Source: Thiocapsa sp. (GTDB taxonomy: Bacteria; Pseudomonadota; Gammaproteobacteria; Chromatiales; Chromatiaceae). Taken from it: a stretch of DNA of 64,000 nucleotides. The notes under the pieces are model-generated. The model had not been told where the DNA came from, made no database searches, and was given only the letters and a program-made list of their open reading frames with translations. Positions 16,915 through 25,674 of the stretch are shown in pieces; position 1 is the first letter of the stretch; each line of letters begins with the position of its first letter. Made by a program: the position numbers and the translations under genes. The DNA is taken from the NCBI RefSeq assembly GCF_018399035.1, contig NZ_CP073760.1, positions 5,518,501-5,582,500 on the forward strand, given 5' to 3'.

Positions 16915-17765
16915 AGCGTCGCCTCGGCGATACGGGCCTCGCGGTCCTTGTCGCGCTCGATCAGGGCGTAGGCCGAATGATTGTGGATGGACTCGAAGTT
17001 TTCGGCCTCGACCACGTAAGCGGTGACGCGGTCATCCTCGTTCAGGCGCGTGGCGACGTCCCGCACCAGGTCTTCGACGAACTTGGGGTTGTCGTAGGCA
17101 TGTTCGGTCACGTACTTCTCGTCCGGCCGCTTCAGCAGTCCGAAGAGCTCGGAGGATGCCTCCGCCTCGACCATCTCGATGAGCTCCTCGATCCAGATGT
17201 GACCCTGCGTGCGGACCTGCACGGTCACATGGGAGCGCTGATTGTGCGCACCGTAGGCCGAGATCTTCTTCGAGCAGGGGCAGAGGCTGGTGACGGGCAC
17301 GACGACCTTGAGCTCCAGGCTCGGGAGGCCCTGTTGGATCTCGCCGATGAAGGTGACTTCGTAGTCGAGCAGGCTCTCCACGCCGGTGACGGGCGCCTTC
17401 TTGTTCACGAAGAAGGGGAAGCGCATCTCGATATGACCGGCCTCGGACTCCAGGCGCTGCGACATCTCGGTCAGCATCTCCTTGAAGGAGGAGACGCCGA
17501 TCTCGCGCTCGTGATTATTCAGGATCTGCACGAAACGGGACATGTGGGTCCCCTTGAAGTCGTGCGGCAGGTACACGTACATGTTGAAGTTGGCGACCGT
17601 ATGCTGCTCGGTGCCGCTGCGATCGCTCACACGCACCGGGTGGCGGATGTCCTTGATCCCCACCTTATCGATAGCGATCCGACGAGAGTCGGCGCTCCCC
17701 TGGACGTCGGCGATCTCGGCGTTGGCGGGTGCGGCGCAGCAATTGGGCTCGAGCACGTGCTCCAT
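16911..17765 (-). CDS. folE2: GTP cyclohydrolase FolE2 (type IB)
   Basis: 284 residues. FolE2 converts GTP to 7,8-dihydroneopterin triphosphate, the first step to folate and to queuosine precursors, and unlike FolE1 can work with metals other than zinc. The catalytic Cys is in VTSLCPCSKKIS (near residue 160), followed by SAYGAHNQRSHVTVQVR; MRFPFFVNKKAPVTG and the C-terminal NFESIHNHSAYA motif also fit the family. A queC-queD-queE cluster lies in the same window at 45-47.6 kb and would use its product. The stop overlaps the MenH-like gene. Confidence 0.95.
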   Translation of the reverse strand: MEHVLEPNCCAAPANAEIADVQGSADSRRIAIDKVGIKDIRHPVRVSDRSGTEQHTVANFNMYVYLPHDFKGTHMSRFVQILNNHEREIGVSSFKEMLTEMSQRLESEAGHIEMRFPFFVNKKAPVTGVESLLDYEVTFIGEIQQGLPSLELKVVVPVTSLCPCSKKISAYGAHNQRSHVTVQVRTQGHIWIEELIEMVEAEASSELFGLLKRPDEKYVTEHAYDNPKFVEDLVRDVATRLNEDDRVTAYVVEAENFESIHNHSAYALIERDKDREARIAEATL

Positions 17766-17853
17766 GATGTGACTTCTCTCGATGGATCGTCTTTAGTGTC
17801 AAACCCGGAATTTGGGGACTGAGGCCGACAAGACAAACCGGCGCGGGTTGCCC

Positions 17854-17901
17854 GTGTCGATCCGCCGTGTCGATCTGCGGTGCCGATCTGCGGTGCAGAT
17901 C
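17854..17901. repeat. short tandem repeat, 13-bp period
   Basis: Three units (GTGTCGATCCGCC, GTGTCGATCTGCG, GTGCCGATCTGCG) and a partial fourth lie between ispA and folE2. Probably slippage-generated. Confidence 0.75.
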
Positions 17902-17925
17902 CCCTTCTCGGAGGGGATGCCCGCC

Positions 17926-18819
17926 TCAGTGCTTGCGACCGATCAGCGCGCCCGCGATCCAGCGCAGGGGCTCGGCCCCGGACGAAAAAACCGCGATGCT
18001 TTCGAGCGCATCGGCGATCAAGGCGGCGGCCATCTCCTTGGCCTCGGGCAGCCCGACAAGGGCCGGGTAGGTCGCCTTCTCCAGGACTTGATCGCGACCG
18101 GCCGTCTTGCCGATCAGGTCCGTGTCGCCTTCCACGTCGAGCACATCGTCCTGGATCTGAAAGGCGAGACCGATACATTTGGCATAGTGATCGAGACGCT
18201 CGGCGTGATCCGGGTCCGTTGCCTCGTGGGCGAGGATGCCCATCTGCACGGCCGCTCTGATCAAAGCGCCTGTCTTGTGGATGTGGATATGCTCGAGCAT
18301 GGCCACGTCCTGGACGCTGCCCTCGGCGGCCAGATCGAGTGCCTGACCACCGACCATGCCGCGTGCGCCGCTGGCACGCGCGAGGCTTGCGACCATCGCG
18401 ATGCGCTTCTCGGCATCCAGTCCGGGCGACTCGGCCAACGCCTGGAAGGCGAGGGTTTGGAGCGCATCGCCGGCCAGGATCGCGGTCGCCTCGTCGAAGG
18501 CGCGATGACAGGTCGGGCGCCCGCGCCTCAGATCGTCGTCGTCCATCGCCGGGAGGTCGTCGTGGATCAAAGAGTAGGCATGGATCAGCTCGACGGCACA
18601 GGCGGGGCGGTCGAGCAGGGCGGGATCCACACCGAGTGCCTCGCCGGCGGCATAGGCCAAGAGCGGACGGATGCGCTTGCCGCCGCCGAGGACCGTGTAG
18701 CGCATCGCCTCGTGCAGCCGAAAGGGCTGCACGCCTGCATGCGGCAGAAGGGTGTCGAGCGTGGCTTCGACGCGGGCGCCGCAGCGCGCGCGGAAGTCGT
18801 CCAGAGTGGCGTCAGTCAT
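17926..18819 (-). CDS. ispA: farnesyl diphosphate synthase (polyprenyl synthase)
   Basis: 297 residues. It condenses IPP with DMAPP/GPP to farnesyl diphosphate, feeding quinone, undecaprenyl and carotenoid synthesis. Both Asp-rich motifs are present: LIHDDLPAMDDDDLRRG (near 82-98) and FQIQDDVLDVEGD (near 227-239), with the GGKRIRP substrate loop near residue 46 and GQALDLA near 168. The start overlaps xseB by 8 bp. The xseB-ispA order is the usual gammaproteobacterial one, but dxs does not follow. Confidence 0.95.
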   Translation of the reverse strand: MTDATLDDFRARCGARVEATLDTLLPHAGVQPFRLHEAMRYTVLGGGKRIRPLLAYAAGEALGVDPALLDRPACAVELIHAYSLIHDDLPAMDDDDLRRGRPTCHRAFDEATAILAGDALQTLAFQALAESPGLDAEKRIAMVASLARASGARGMVGGQALDLAAEGSVQDVAMLEHIHIHKTGALIRAAVQMGILAHEATDPDHAERLDHYAKCIGLAFQIQDDVLDVEGDTDLIGKTAGRDQVLEKATYPALVGLPEAKEMAAALIADALESIAVFSSGAEPLRWIAGALIGRKH

Positions 18820-19078
18820 TGGATTCGAAGGGCTCTAGATCGGCACCGGATTCGGACCTGGGTCCGGCATCGGGCCGAGTGTCGGTGAGGATACGCACGC
18901 GTTGCTCGGCCACATCCAGCGCCTGTTGGCAGGCACGGGTCAGGCCGATACCGCGCTCGAAAACGGTCAGTGACTCTTCGAGACTCATCTCGCCCTTCTC
19001 GAGGGCATCGACGATCGATTCAAGCTCGGCGAGCGACTGCTCGAAGGACGGCGGGGGCGGAGCGACTGGCTTTTTCAT
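18812..19078 (-). CDS. xseB: exodeoxyribonuclease VII small subunit
   Basis: 88 residues from ATG 19078. Conserved core SFEQSLAELESIVDALEKGE, then MSLEESLTVFERGIGLTRAC, which forms the helical hairpins that wrap the large subunit XseA. Exonuclease VII degrades single-stranded DNA from both ends. The C-terminal tail is acidic and variable. An 85-bp repeat unit begins only 5 bp upstream of the start codon. Confidence 0.93.
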   Translation of the reverse strand: MKKPVAPPPPSFEQSLAELESIVDALEKGEMSLEESLTVFERGIGLTRACQQALDVAEQRVRILTDTRPDAGPRSESGADLEPFESND

Positions 19079-19083
19079 GCGCT

Positions 19084-19168
19084 TGAACCGCGTCCTGAGC
19101 GGATACCGATGCTTCGTTGGATAACGCCGCTCGGTTGAATCCAACGGGTTCTGGCCGGACGCGGTTCG
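19084..19168. repeat. 85-bp repeat unit upstream of xseB
   Basis: It runs from TGAACCGCGTC (19084) to GACGCGGTTCG (19158-19168). The interior differs from the other classes but contains its own inverted repeat (GTTGGAT/ATCCAAC). The unit occupies the position where the xseB promoter or leader would be. Confidence 0.85.
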
Positions 19169-19452
19169 AGGTGTTTCGGAGGCACAGTTAAATTACCGCA
19201 GCTCTTCGGATGGGTCAAACCGCAGGTGTGCAGGTTCGCCGCGGATCCGATGGCGCCGCGTGGACGCGCCTCGACAGTAGGCAAAGCGGTTCTACGAGCG
19301 CTTCGGATTTTACGCGCTGGCGGACAGGCCCGAGCGTCTGTTCTTGCCGCTGGGTCTGCCGGCACAATAGACTCCGCGATCGACAACCACTTCATCTGCT
19401 CGTTTCGAGCCTATCATCAGCGTTTCTCCGACAGGATCGACCCACAGCTCTC

Positions 19453-21339
19453 ATGACCGGCCACTACGATGCCTCAGCCATCGAGGTCCTCAGCGGCCTC
19501 GACCCGGTGCGCAAGCGCCCCGGGATGTACACCGACACGACGCGCCCCAACCACCTGGCTCAGGAGGTCATCGACAACAGCGTCGACGAGGCGCTCGCCG
19601 GGCACGCCCGTCGCATCGAGGTCGTGCTCTTCGCCGACGGCTCGCTCGAGGTGAGCGACGACGGGCGCGGCATGCCGGTGGATATCCACCCCGAGCAGGG
19701 CCTGCCCGGCGTGGAGGTCATCCTCACCAAGCTGCACGCGGGCGGCAAGTTCAACGGCGACAATTATCGCTTCTCCGGCGGTTTGCACGGGGTCGGCGTC
19801 TCGGTGGTGAATGCGCTCTCGCAGCGCCTGGATGTCTGGGTCAAACGCAGCGGTCACGAGCACCACATGGCCTTCGCCGGCGGCGAGAAGGCGAGCGATC
19901 TGGTTCAGCTTGGAAGCGTCGGGCGCGGCAACACGGGCACCCGGTTGCGATTCTGGCCGAATCCGAAGTATTTCGACACGCCCAAGATCGCCACCCGCCC
20001 GCTGACGCATCTGCTGCAGGCCAAGGCGGTCCTCTGTCCCGGCCTCGAGGTCCGCTTTCGCGAGGAGGCGAGCGGGGACGAGCAGGTCTGGTGCTACCAG
20101 GACGGTCTCAAGGACTATCTGCTCCAGGCGCTCAACGGGGCCGAAACCCTGCCGTCGCAGCTCTTCGTCGGCGACCTTGAAGGCACCAACGAGGCGGCGA
20201 GCTGGGCGCTGGGCTGGTTGCCCGATGGCGGCGAGGCGGTTGCCGAGAGCTACGTGAACCTCATCCCGACGGTGCAGGGCGGCACCCACGTCAACGGGCT
20301 GCGTTCGGGGCTCACCGAGGCGGTACGCGAGTTCTGCGAATTCCGCAACCTGCTGCCGCGCGGCGTGAAGGTGGCCCCGGAGGATGTCTGGGGCCGCGTC
20401 AGCTACATCCTCTCGGTCAAGCTGATCGAGCCGCAGTTCTCCGGGCAGACCAAGGAGCGGCTGTCCTCGCGCGAGTGCGCCGCCTTCGTCTCGGGCGTGG
20501 TCAAGGATGCCTTCAGTCTCTGGCTGAATCAGCATGTGGCCGAGGGCGAGCGGATCGCCGAGCTGGTCATCGGTGCCGCTCAGGCGCGACTGCGCGCCGG
20601 TCGCACCGTGACCCGCAAGAAGATCACGCAGGGGCCGGCCCTGCCGGGCAAGCTCGCCGACTGCACCTCGACGGATCCTGAGCGCGGCGAGCTCTTTCTG
20701 GTGGAGGGCGATTCGGCCGGCGGCTCGGCCAAGCAGGCGCGCGATCGCGAGTTCCAGGCCATCCTTCCGCTGCGCGGCAAGATCCTCAATACCTGGGAGG
20801 TCGATGCGGCCGAGGTCCTGGGTTCGCAGGAGGTCCACGACATCGCGGTGGCCATCGGCGTGGATCCGGGCAGCGACGATCTCGCGCGGCTGCGCTTCGG
20901 CAAGGTCTGCATCCTTGCCGATGCCGATTCGGACGGCGCACATATCGCGACCCTGCTCTGTGCGCTCTTTCTGCGTCACTTCAGGCGTCTGGTCGCCGAA
21001 GGGCACGTCTTCGTCGCCATGCCGCCGCTCTACCGCATCGACGTCGGCAAGCAGGTCTTCTACGCCCTGGACGACAGCGAGAAGCGCGGCATCCTGGACC
21101 GCATCGAGGCCGAGAAGATCAAGGGCAAGGTCAATGTTCAGCGTTTCAAAGGGCTGGGCGAGATGAATCCGGGGCAACTGCGCGAGACGACCATCCATCC
21201 GGATACCCGGCGCCTGGTTCAGCTCACGGTTGAAGCCGAAGACGACAGCAACAACCTCCTGGACATGCTGCTGGCCAAAAAGCGCGCATCCGATCGACGG
21301 GCCTGGTTGCAGGAGAAGGGCGACCTCGCCGAGGTTTAG
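19453..21339 (+). CDS. parE: DNA topoisomerase IV subunit B
   Basis: 628 residues, the ParE rather than the roughly 800-residue GyrB length. It is the ATPase subunit of topoisomerase IV, which unlinks daughter chromosomes. GHKL ATPase motifs: VIDNSVDEALAG (near 40), DDGRGMPVD (near 72), GGLHGVGVSVVNALS (near 112). TOPRIM motifs: LFLVEGDSAGGSAKQARDR (near 412) and LADADSDGAHI (near 490). ATG 19453 is chosen because it starts MTGHYDASAIEVLSGLDPVR like its homologues. parC is not in the window. Confidence 0.95.
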   Translation: MTGHYDASAIEVLSGLDPVRKRPGMYTDTTRPNHLAQEVIDNSVDEALAGHARRIEVVLFADGSLEVSDDGRGMPVDIHPEQGLPGVEVILTKLHAGGKFNGDNYRFSGGLHGVGVSVVNALSQRLDVWVKRSGHEHHMAFAGGEKASDLVQLGSVGRGNTGTRLRFWPNPKYFDTPKIATRPLTHLLQAKAVLCPGLEVRFREEASGDEQVWCYQDGLKDYLLQALNGAETLPSQLFVGDLEGTNEAASWALGWLPDGGEAVAESYVNLIPTVQGGTHVNGLRSGLTEAVREFCEFRNLLPRGVKVAPEDVWGRVSYILSVKLIEPQFSGQTKERLSSRECAAFVSGVVKDAFSLWLNQHVAEGERIAELVIGAAQARLRAGRTVTRKKITQGPALPGKLADCTSTDPERGELFLVEGDSAGGSAKQARDREFQAILPLRGKILNTWEVDAAEVLGSQEVHDIAVAIGVDPGSDDLARLRFGKVCILADADSDGAHIATLLCALFLRHFRRLVAEGHVFVAMPPLYRIDVGKQVFYALDDSEKRGILDRIEAEKIKGKVNVQRFKGLGEMNPGQLRETTIHPDTRRLVQLTVEAEDDSNNLLDMLLAKKRASDRRAWLQEKGDLAEV

Positions 21340-21387
21340 CCTCTTGTCGGTGCGATTCGACATTCCACACTGGATGACTCCATCACG

Positions 21388-22506
21388 ATGACACCATTCC
21401 GCCTCGGACATGCCGCGGATCTCGATTGGCGTCTGGCTGCCGATCGATGTCTGACGCAGATCGGGAGCGTGCCGAAAGAGGCGACGCTCGGATTTCTCTA
21501 TGTCACCGATGTGCTTGCGGATGATCTCGACGAAATCCTCCGCAGCCTTCGCGCGGCCACGGGCATCGCGCAATGGGTCGGCAGTGTCGGCATGGGGATC
21601 TGTGCCACCGGTGCCGAGTACTACGATGAGCCCGCGCTTGCGGTCATGCTCGGCGAGTTTCCGAGCGATGATTTTCGGGTCTTTCCGAGCCTGGTCGAGG
21701 ATCTCGACGACTTCGATCTGCGTCACGGCGACTGGATGCGCAGCAACCCGCCCTATCTGGGCCTGGTCCACGGCGACCCATCCAACGGTCTGACCGAGAT
21801 CCTGATCCAACAGCTCGCACAGCGCACGACCGCGGGTTTCCTCGTCGGCGGTCTCGCCAGCGCGCGTGCAGACGCCCTGACCATCGCCGACGGGGTGACA
21901 CGCGGCGGTCTGTCCGGCGTCCTCTTCTCCGAGCGGGTCGGGATCCTGACCCGGCTCAGCCAGGGCTGTTCGCCGATCGGACCGCATCACGTGATCACCG
22001 AAGGCCAGCGCAACATCCTGATGCGACTCGATGGCGAGCCCGCGCTCGATGTGCTCAAGCGCGATATCGGCGAGATCCTGGCCCGCGACCTTGCGCGTCT
22101 CGGCGGCTACATCTTCGCCGGGCTGCCGATCCAGGGCTCGGATACCGGCGATTATCTGGTGCGCAATCTGGTCGGCATCGATCCCCATCACGGCCTGGTC
22201 GCGATCGGGGATCTGGTGGAGCCCGGACGCGAGCTGATGTTCTGCAGGCGCGATGCCGATACCGCCCGCGAGGATCTCGACCGGATGCTCGAGGGCATCA
22301 AAGGCCGCCTGTCTGCTCCCCCGCGAGGCGGCATCTACGTCTCCTGCCTGGGGCGCGGGGTCAACCTCTTCGGCCCGGACTCGGCCGAGCTCAAGCAGAT
22401 CCAGGCGACGCTCGGCGATGTGCCCATCGTCGGTTTTTACGCCAACGGCGAGATCTCGCAGGATCGTCTTTACGGCTATACGGGCGTCTTGACCCTCTTT
22501 ACCTGA
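21388..22506 (+). CDS. FIST-domain signal transduction protein
   Basis: 372 residues. FIST_N (about 25-210: FLYVTDVLADDLDEILRSLR, GVLFSERVGI) and FIST_C (about 225-360: GDYLVRNLVGIDPHHGLVAI, GGIYVSCLGRGVNLFG) are both present. FIST domains are predicted sensors of small ligands such as amino acids, often linked to chemotaxis or c-di-GMP proteins. No signal peptide or transmembrane segment is seen, so it is cytosolic. It begins 48 bp after parE. Confidence 0.88.
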   Translation: MTPFRLGHAADLDWRLAADRCLTQIGSVPKEATLGFLYVTDVLADDLDEILRSLRAATGIAQWVGSVGMGICATGAEYYDEPALAVMLGEFPSDDFRVFPSLVEDLDDFDLRHGDWMRSNPPYLGLVHGDPSNGLTEILIQQLAQRTTAGFLVGGLASARADALTIADGVTRGGLSGVLFSERVGILTRLSQGCSPIGPHHVITEGQRNILMRLDGEPALDVLKRDIGEILARDLARLGGYIFAGLPIQGSDTGDYLVRNLVGIDPHHGLVAIGDLVEPGRELMFCRRDADTAREDLDRMLEGIKGRLSAPPRGGIYVSCLGRGVNLFGPDSAELKQIQATLGDVPIVGFYANGEISQDRLYGYTGVLTLFT

Positions 22507-22541
22507 GGACGACCGCGCCCTCGCAATCAACGGGGTTCGCA

Positions 22542-23030
22542 ATGACGGACACGGACATCGACATTCGCATCATGTCGCCGGCCGAGGTCGAGCCCGACAT
22601 GCTGCCCGCCCTGCTCGACTATGATCGCCCCTTCTTTCCCGCCCCGCGTGCTCGGTTCCTGGAGACTTGGCTGACCCGGAAGGAGACGCGCCGAAGCTGG
22701 GCCCTCGTCGATCCGGCGGTCGATGCGGGCGGTGGCCCCGGACGCGTGACGGGTTACGGGACGGTTAGACAATGCCGCGCCGGTTGGAAGATCGGGCCGC
22801 TCTTCGCGGACGATCCCGCCGGAGCCGAGGTCCTGTTCCGACGCTTGGCCAGCTGTGCCGGCAACGATCCGGTCATCCTGGATCTACCCGAGCCCAATCC
22901 GGCCGCGCTGGACCTGGCGAAGGCCTATGGCCTGTCCCCCGTGTTCGAGACCGCGCGCATGTATCGAGGCACTGCGCCCTCGCTCCCGATCGATCGGATC
23001 TACGGCGTGACGACCTTCGAGCTGGTCTGA
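22542..23030 (+). CDS. acetyltransferase-like protein, C-terminal-half only
   Basis: 162 residues. The sequence from LLDYDRPFFPAPRARFLETW through WKIGPLFADDPAGAEVLF to FETARMYRG and GVTTFEL matches the second half of two-domain GNAT-like proteins (about 280 residues). The first half, with the acetyl-CoA binding loop, is absent. The frame opens with a good ATG, so it may be a stand-alone binding domain or a truncated gene. It follows the FIST gene by 35 bp. Confidence 0.65.
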   Translation: MTDTDIDIRIMSPAEVEPDMLPALLDYDRPFFPAPRARFLETWLTRKETRRSWALVDPAVDAGGGPGRVTGYGTVRQCRAGWKIGPLFADDPAGAEVLFRRLASCAGNDPVILDLPEPNPAALDLAKAYGLSPVFETARMYRGTAPSLPIDRIYGVTTFELV

Positions 23031-23632
23031 GCGGGTCTTCCGCGGTTCCGAGACACACTTCTGCGGTGCCGTCGATTCTTTCCCGGCGATGCACCGGCGT
23101 TGCTTCATCGCGACACCTTCGGGGAGCCTCACGGTGCATCCGAATACCGACCTCGATGCCGATCGTCATGATCCAGACCCGGCACTGGCCCCGGTGCCTG
23201 CGATGCACTTCGCCCGGCGCATCTCGGCCGCCGCGATATGCTCGGCTTGCTCCAAGCGTGTGCGCCGCGTCACGCCCCGATACCCGGCCGTATCTCGAAC
23301 CTCCGGGTAGCCTCGCGCTCGCGCTTGGTCTAAAGTCAATCTCGGCAGGATCTTCGTACATCTTTTCGAACCATCGGTGAGTTTGCACTTCCAGTGGTAT
23401 GAAATTTCCATGGTCCTGCCGAATCCCCGCACATCCATCACCAAGCCCCGGACTCGGACTTGGCCGGGCTTATGAGCGAGGCCCGGGAAGTGATGGAGCC
23501 GGATCGCTTCCAATTGACACGGAATTAGAGGGGCCCGGAATTAGAGGGGCCATGGTCGATTAAAAGTTTCAGGCATGGAATGATACGGTTTAGACCACTT
23601 GTTGCTCATGAGCAAGCGCAAACAATTTGGAG
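23031..23632. other. 600-bp intergenic region with a short tandem repeat
   Basis: No frame is convincing. A 15-16-bp unit (CGGAATTAGAGGGGCC) occurs twice in tandem around 23519-23551, just before the protease gene. An isolated CGGTTTAGACC at about 23589 resembles a solo end of the 85-bp repeat family. Confidence 0.5.
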
Positions 23633-24019
23633 ATGAGCATGGGCTTAACGTACGCCGATCTCATACTAGAGGCTACTTTTCGTGCCAGGAAGATGTCGGT
23701 GCGGGCATTAGTGGACTCGGGTGCAGTCTTCATGATCATTCCTCAACACGTTGCCCTCCAGCTCGGCTTCGATATTGATGAGGTCAGTACGCGAGAAGTT
23801 GTTCTTGCGGATGGATCAAGGAAACAGGTGCCGATGGTTGGACCTTTACGGGTTCATTTTCGTGATCGCTATTGCGATCTTTCGGCTTTGGTTTTCGGTG
23901 ATGAAGCCTTGTTGGGTGCGGTCCCGATGGAGATGATGGATTTGGTTCTGCAACCGAGTACGCAGTCATTGACCGTAAATCCCGAAAGTCCATATATCCC
24001 CGTCGCGCTTGCGAAGTAG
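23633..24019 (+). CDS. clan AA aspartic protease (retropepsin-like), single domain
   Basis: About 128 residues. The active-site motif RALVDSGAVFMIIP (near residue 22) is followed by a DGSRKQVPMVGPLRVHF flap-like region and by ALLGAVPMEMMDLVLQP, where the ALLG motif is the usual partner of DSGA. Such proteins act as homodimers; natural substrates in bacteria are largely unknown. An ATG three bases after a GGAG ribosome site is too close, so ATG 23639 is an alternative. An 85-bp repeat starts 26 bp downstream. Confidence 0.75.
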   Translation: MSMGLTYADLILEATFRARKMSVRALVDSGAVFMIIPQHVALQLGFDIDEVSTREVVLADGSRKQVPMVGPLRVHFRDRYCDLSALVFGDEALLGAVPMEMMDLVLQPSTQSLTVNPESPYIPVALAK

Positions 24020-24044
24020 AAGGAAAAACGGGGACGCACCACAT

Positions 24045-24128
24045 TAAACCGCGTCCAGAGCGACATGCGTTATTTTCATGTTGTGTCGGGCTCAAGGATT
24101 TTTCCGACCTTTTTGGAGACGCGGTTTA
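24045..24128. repeat. 85-bp repeat unit, class A
   Basis: 84 bp from TAAACCGCGTC to GACGCGGTTTA, with an interior like 16018-16100 (CATGCGTTATTTTCATGTTG, GTCGGGCTCAAGG). A 23-bp AT-rich spacer links it to a hairpin-class unit, giving the same composite as at 16 kb. Confidence 0.9.
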
Positions 24129-24151
24129 GAATTTAATATTTTTTAATACTC

Positions 24152-24235
24152 TAAACCGCCAGCTCCGACAGTCGTCGGAGCTGGCGCGGCCGATCCACTC
24201 CAACAAATGACGCATACCGCACCGGGCGCGGTTTA
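24152..24235. repeat. 85-bp repeat unit (hairpin class)
   Basis: 84 bp. It lacks two bases (GC) at the left end compared with the 86-bp copies but is otherwise near identical to 16124-16209. Ends GGGCGCGGTTTA. Confidence 0.9.
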
Positions 24236-24276
24236 GGGCCTCGATCATCCCTTCGCCCACAGCGGCCACCGAATGC

Positions 24277-24327
24277 GTCGTCAGGCCATCCTGGCCTGAC
24301 GGAATCAGGGCTGGAAGCCCTGACGAC
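24277..24327. repeat. double hairpin (REP/BIME-like)
   Basis: Two adjacent perfect stems lie here: GTCAGGCCA/TGGCCTGAC (24280-24300) and TCAGGGCT/AGCCCTGA (24305-24323). An alternative long pairing of GTCGTCAGG (24277-24285) with CCTGACGAC (24319-24327) closes the pair. This layout is that of bacterial interspersed palindromic elements. Confidence 0.7.
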
Positions 24328-24662
24328 ACAAGGATCGCCAGCAGCTGGACCAAACGATGATCAAGGCAGACAACGGTGTCCAGGATAATCAACCATGTCA
24401 TGCCAAGCTAACATGCCAACAAGTTGCACGAACCGATGGCAAAGCAGCCTAAACCCCGGCTTCTTGAACTTCTAATGCCCTTGCGGGATGTGTTCTCTGC
24501 CGCGGGGCCGAACAACAAAGCGTGTGGTATCCTTAATAGAGACATCGGGTGGATCATTTGCGGGATCATAACGCCTACTCCATCCGATCTTTACGCATAG
24601 AGCGCGGTTCTACGGGAAATGGCTTGGCCGGAGCGACCGGACTCCCGGTTGCAAACGTGTCG
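24328..24662. other. intergenic region, nothing recognised
   Basis: Mixed composition with no convincing frame. It ends at a 14-bp palindrome (CCCAGGATCCTGGG, 24666-24679) that overlaps the 3' end of the next minus-strand frame. Confidence 0.4.
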
Positions 24663-24956
24663 TTACCCAGGATCCTGGGGAGCGCCCCCGCCCAGCTCGA
24701 TCCCGATCCGCACGCGCACCAACTCGCCCAAAGTCGCCCACTCGGCTTGGTCCAGACCAGCCGCGATCCCGAGCCGTCGCAGATTGGCACGCAGATCGGT
24801 TTCGCAGCCCATGTAGATGGTGTGGCCGATCTCACCCGCGACTTGGGGCCGGCCGACGAGGTGACCGTCGGGCGTCACCGTCAACTCGGCCAACGCGGGC
24901 GTCGTGTAGACACGCTCGAACAGATACCCCACGATGGCCACCATCTGCGGGGGCAT
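24663..24956 (-). CDS. hypothetical protein, 97 residues
   Basis: The minus frame reads MPPQMVAIVGYLFERVYTTP, then ELTVTPDGHLVGRPQVAGEI and LRRLGIAAGLDQAEWATLGE. Composition and helix periodicity look like real protein, but no family is recognised and no clear ribosome site precedes the ATG. It may be the 3' part of a damaged gene. Confidence 0.42.
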   Translation of the reverse strand: MPPQMVAIVGYLFERVYTTPALAELTVTPDGHLVGRPQVAGEIGHTIYMGCETDLRANLRRLGIAAGLDQAEWATLGELVRVRIGIELGGGAPQDPG

Positions 24957-25247
24957 ATTGGGTTATCGTGTGGGGTCGAGTTTGTGACCGTTGTCAGGGA
25001 TCGTCATGGGTGGAGTATGACCGACAATGCGACCCTCGCGACAGAGTTCGAGCTCCGATAACAGCCGTCGCGAACCATTGGATGGGCGCGCCCATGGCTG
25101 GGCCGGCAAGGATTTCGGCGGGCGGGGCGAGCTGGATACCCCGCCAAGAAAGCTCCACATCGAACACCCGATGACGACGCCAGGCCGCTGCGTCCGTCTT
25201 CGGTCCAACGCATCGCCCGCAACAGCGGGTACACATAGAGGATTCTA

Positions 25248-25571
25248 GTGATCAGTAACGAATGCCCCGAGTGCAGTACTCCGAAACATCCACTCTTGTG
25301 CTGTCCCGAGTGCGGATACACCCACCGATTGGCCGCGCAAAGCGCCATGCCGGACACCAATGATTCGAGTCCGGCGGAAGCGTTACAACCGCCGGCGATG
25401 ATCGCCAATCAGACCACGAGCAGCTCAGCGCCCCTCATCAGCCACAAGCGCCGCCGTCTGACCGCCGTGGCCGGCTCGACGGTCCCCCGTTGCGCGGTCT
25501 GCGACAGCCCGGCCGTGACCGGCGAGGCGCTGTGTGCGCAGCATAGCGAGGATGTGGGCCTGGTCGACTAG
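25248..25571 (+). CDS. hypothetical zinc-ribbon protein
   Basis: 107 residues from a GTG. The N-terminal CPECSTPKHPLLCCPECGY has four to five Cys in a zinc-ribbon spacing, and a second pair CAVCDSPAVTGEALCAQH lies near the C-terminus; the middle is a low-complexity linker rich in Ser, Thr and Ala. Possibly a metal-binding adaptor. No family recognised. Confidence 0.55.
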   Translation: MISNECPECSTPKHPLLCCPECGYTHRLAAQSAMPDTNDSSPAEALQPPAMIANQTTSSSAPLISHKRRRLTAVAGSTVPRCAVCDSPAVTGEALCAQHSEDVGLVD

Positions 25572-25610
25572 CCTACTCGGCGATACAGTCGCGGTTCCAT
25601 CGACACGCAC

Positions 25611-25633
25611 AAAAACGGGGCCAGCGGCCCCGT
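25611..25633 (-). terminator. rho-independent terminator of the 34-residue gene
   Basis: On the minus strand ACGGGGCC-GCT-GGCCCCGT is followed by TTTT. It lies 42 bp past the stop of the small gene at 25675-25779 and supports that this gene is transcribed as its own unit. Confidence 0.8.
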
Positions 25634-25674
25634 CGTCGTCAATTGGGCGCGGCCGACGCCGCGCCGCAGAGGTA

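Noticed and set aside
19474..22542. A 1022-codon open frame on the minus strand opposite parE and the FIST gene
   Set aside because: It is the antisense shadow of two clear genes in GC-rich DNA; it has no domain pattern and no ribosome site.
23166..23513. A 115-codon minus frame between the acetyltransferase-like gene and the protease
   Set aside because: No ribosome site, no recognised motif and composition unlike protein; treated as non-coding.
12414..24236. CRISPR array suspected from recurring 80-90-bp palindromic units
   Set aside because: Units are dispersed singly or in pairs over many kilobases with no regular short repeats and unique spacers, and no cas genes are present.
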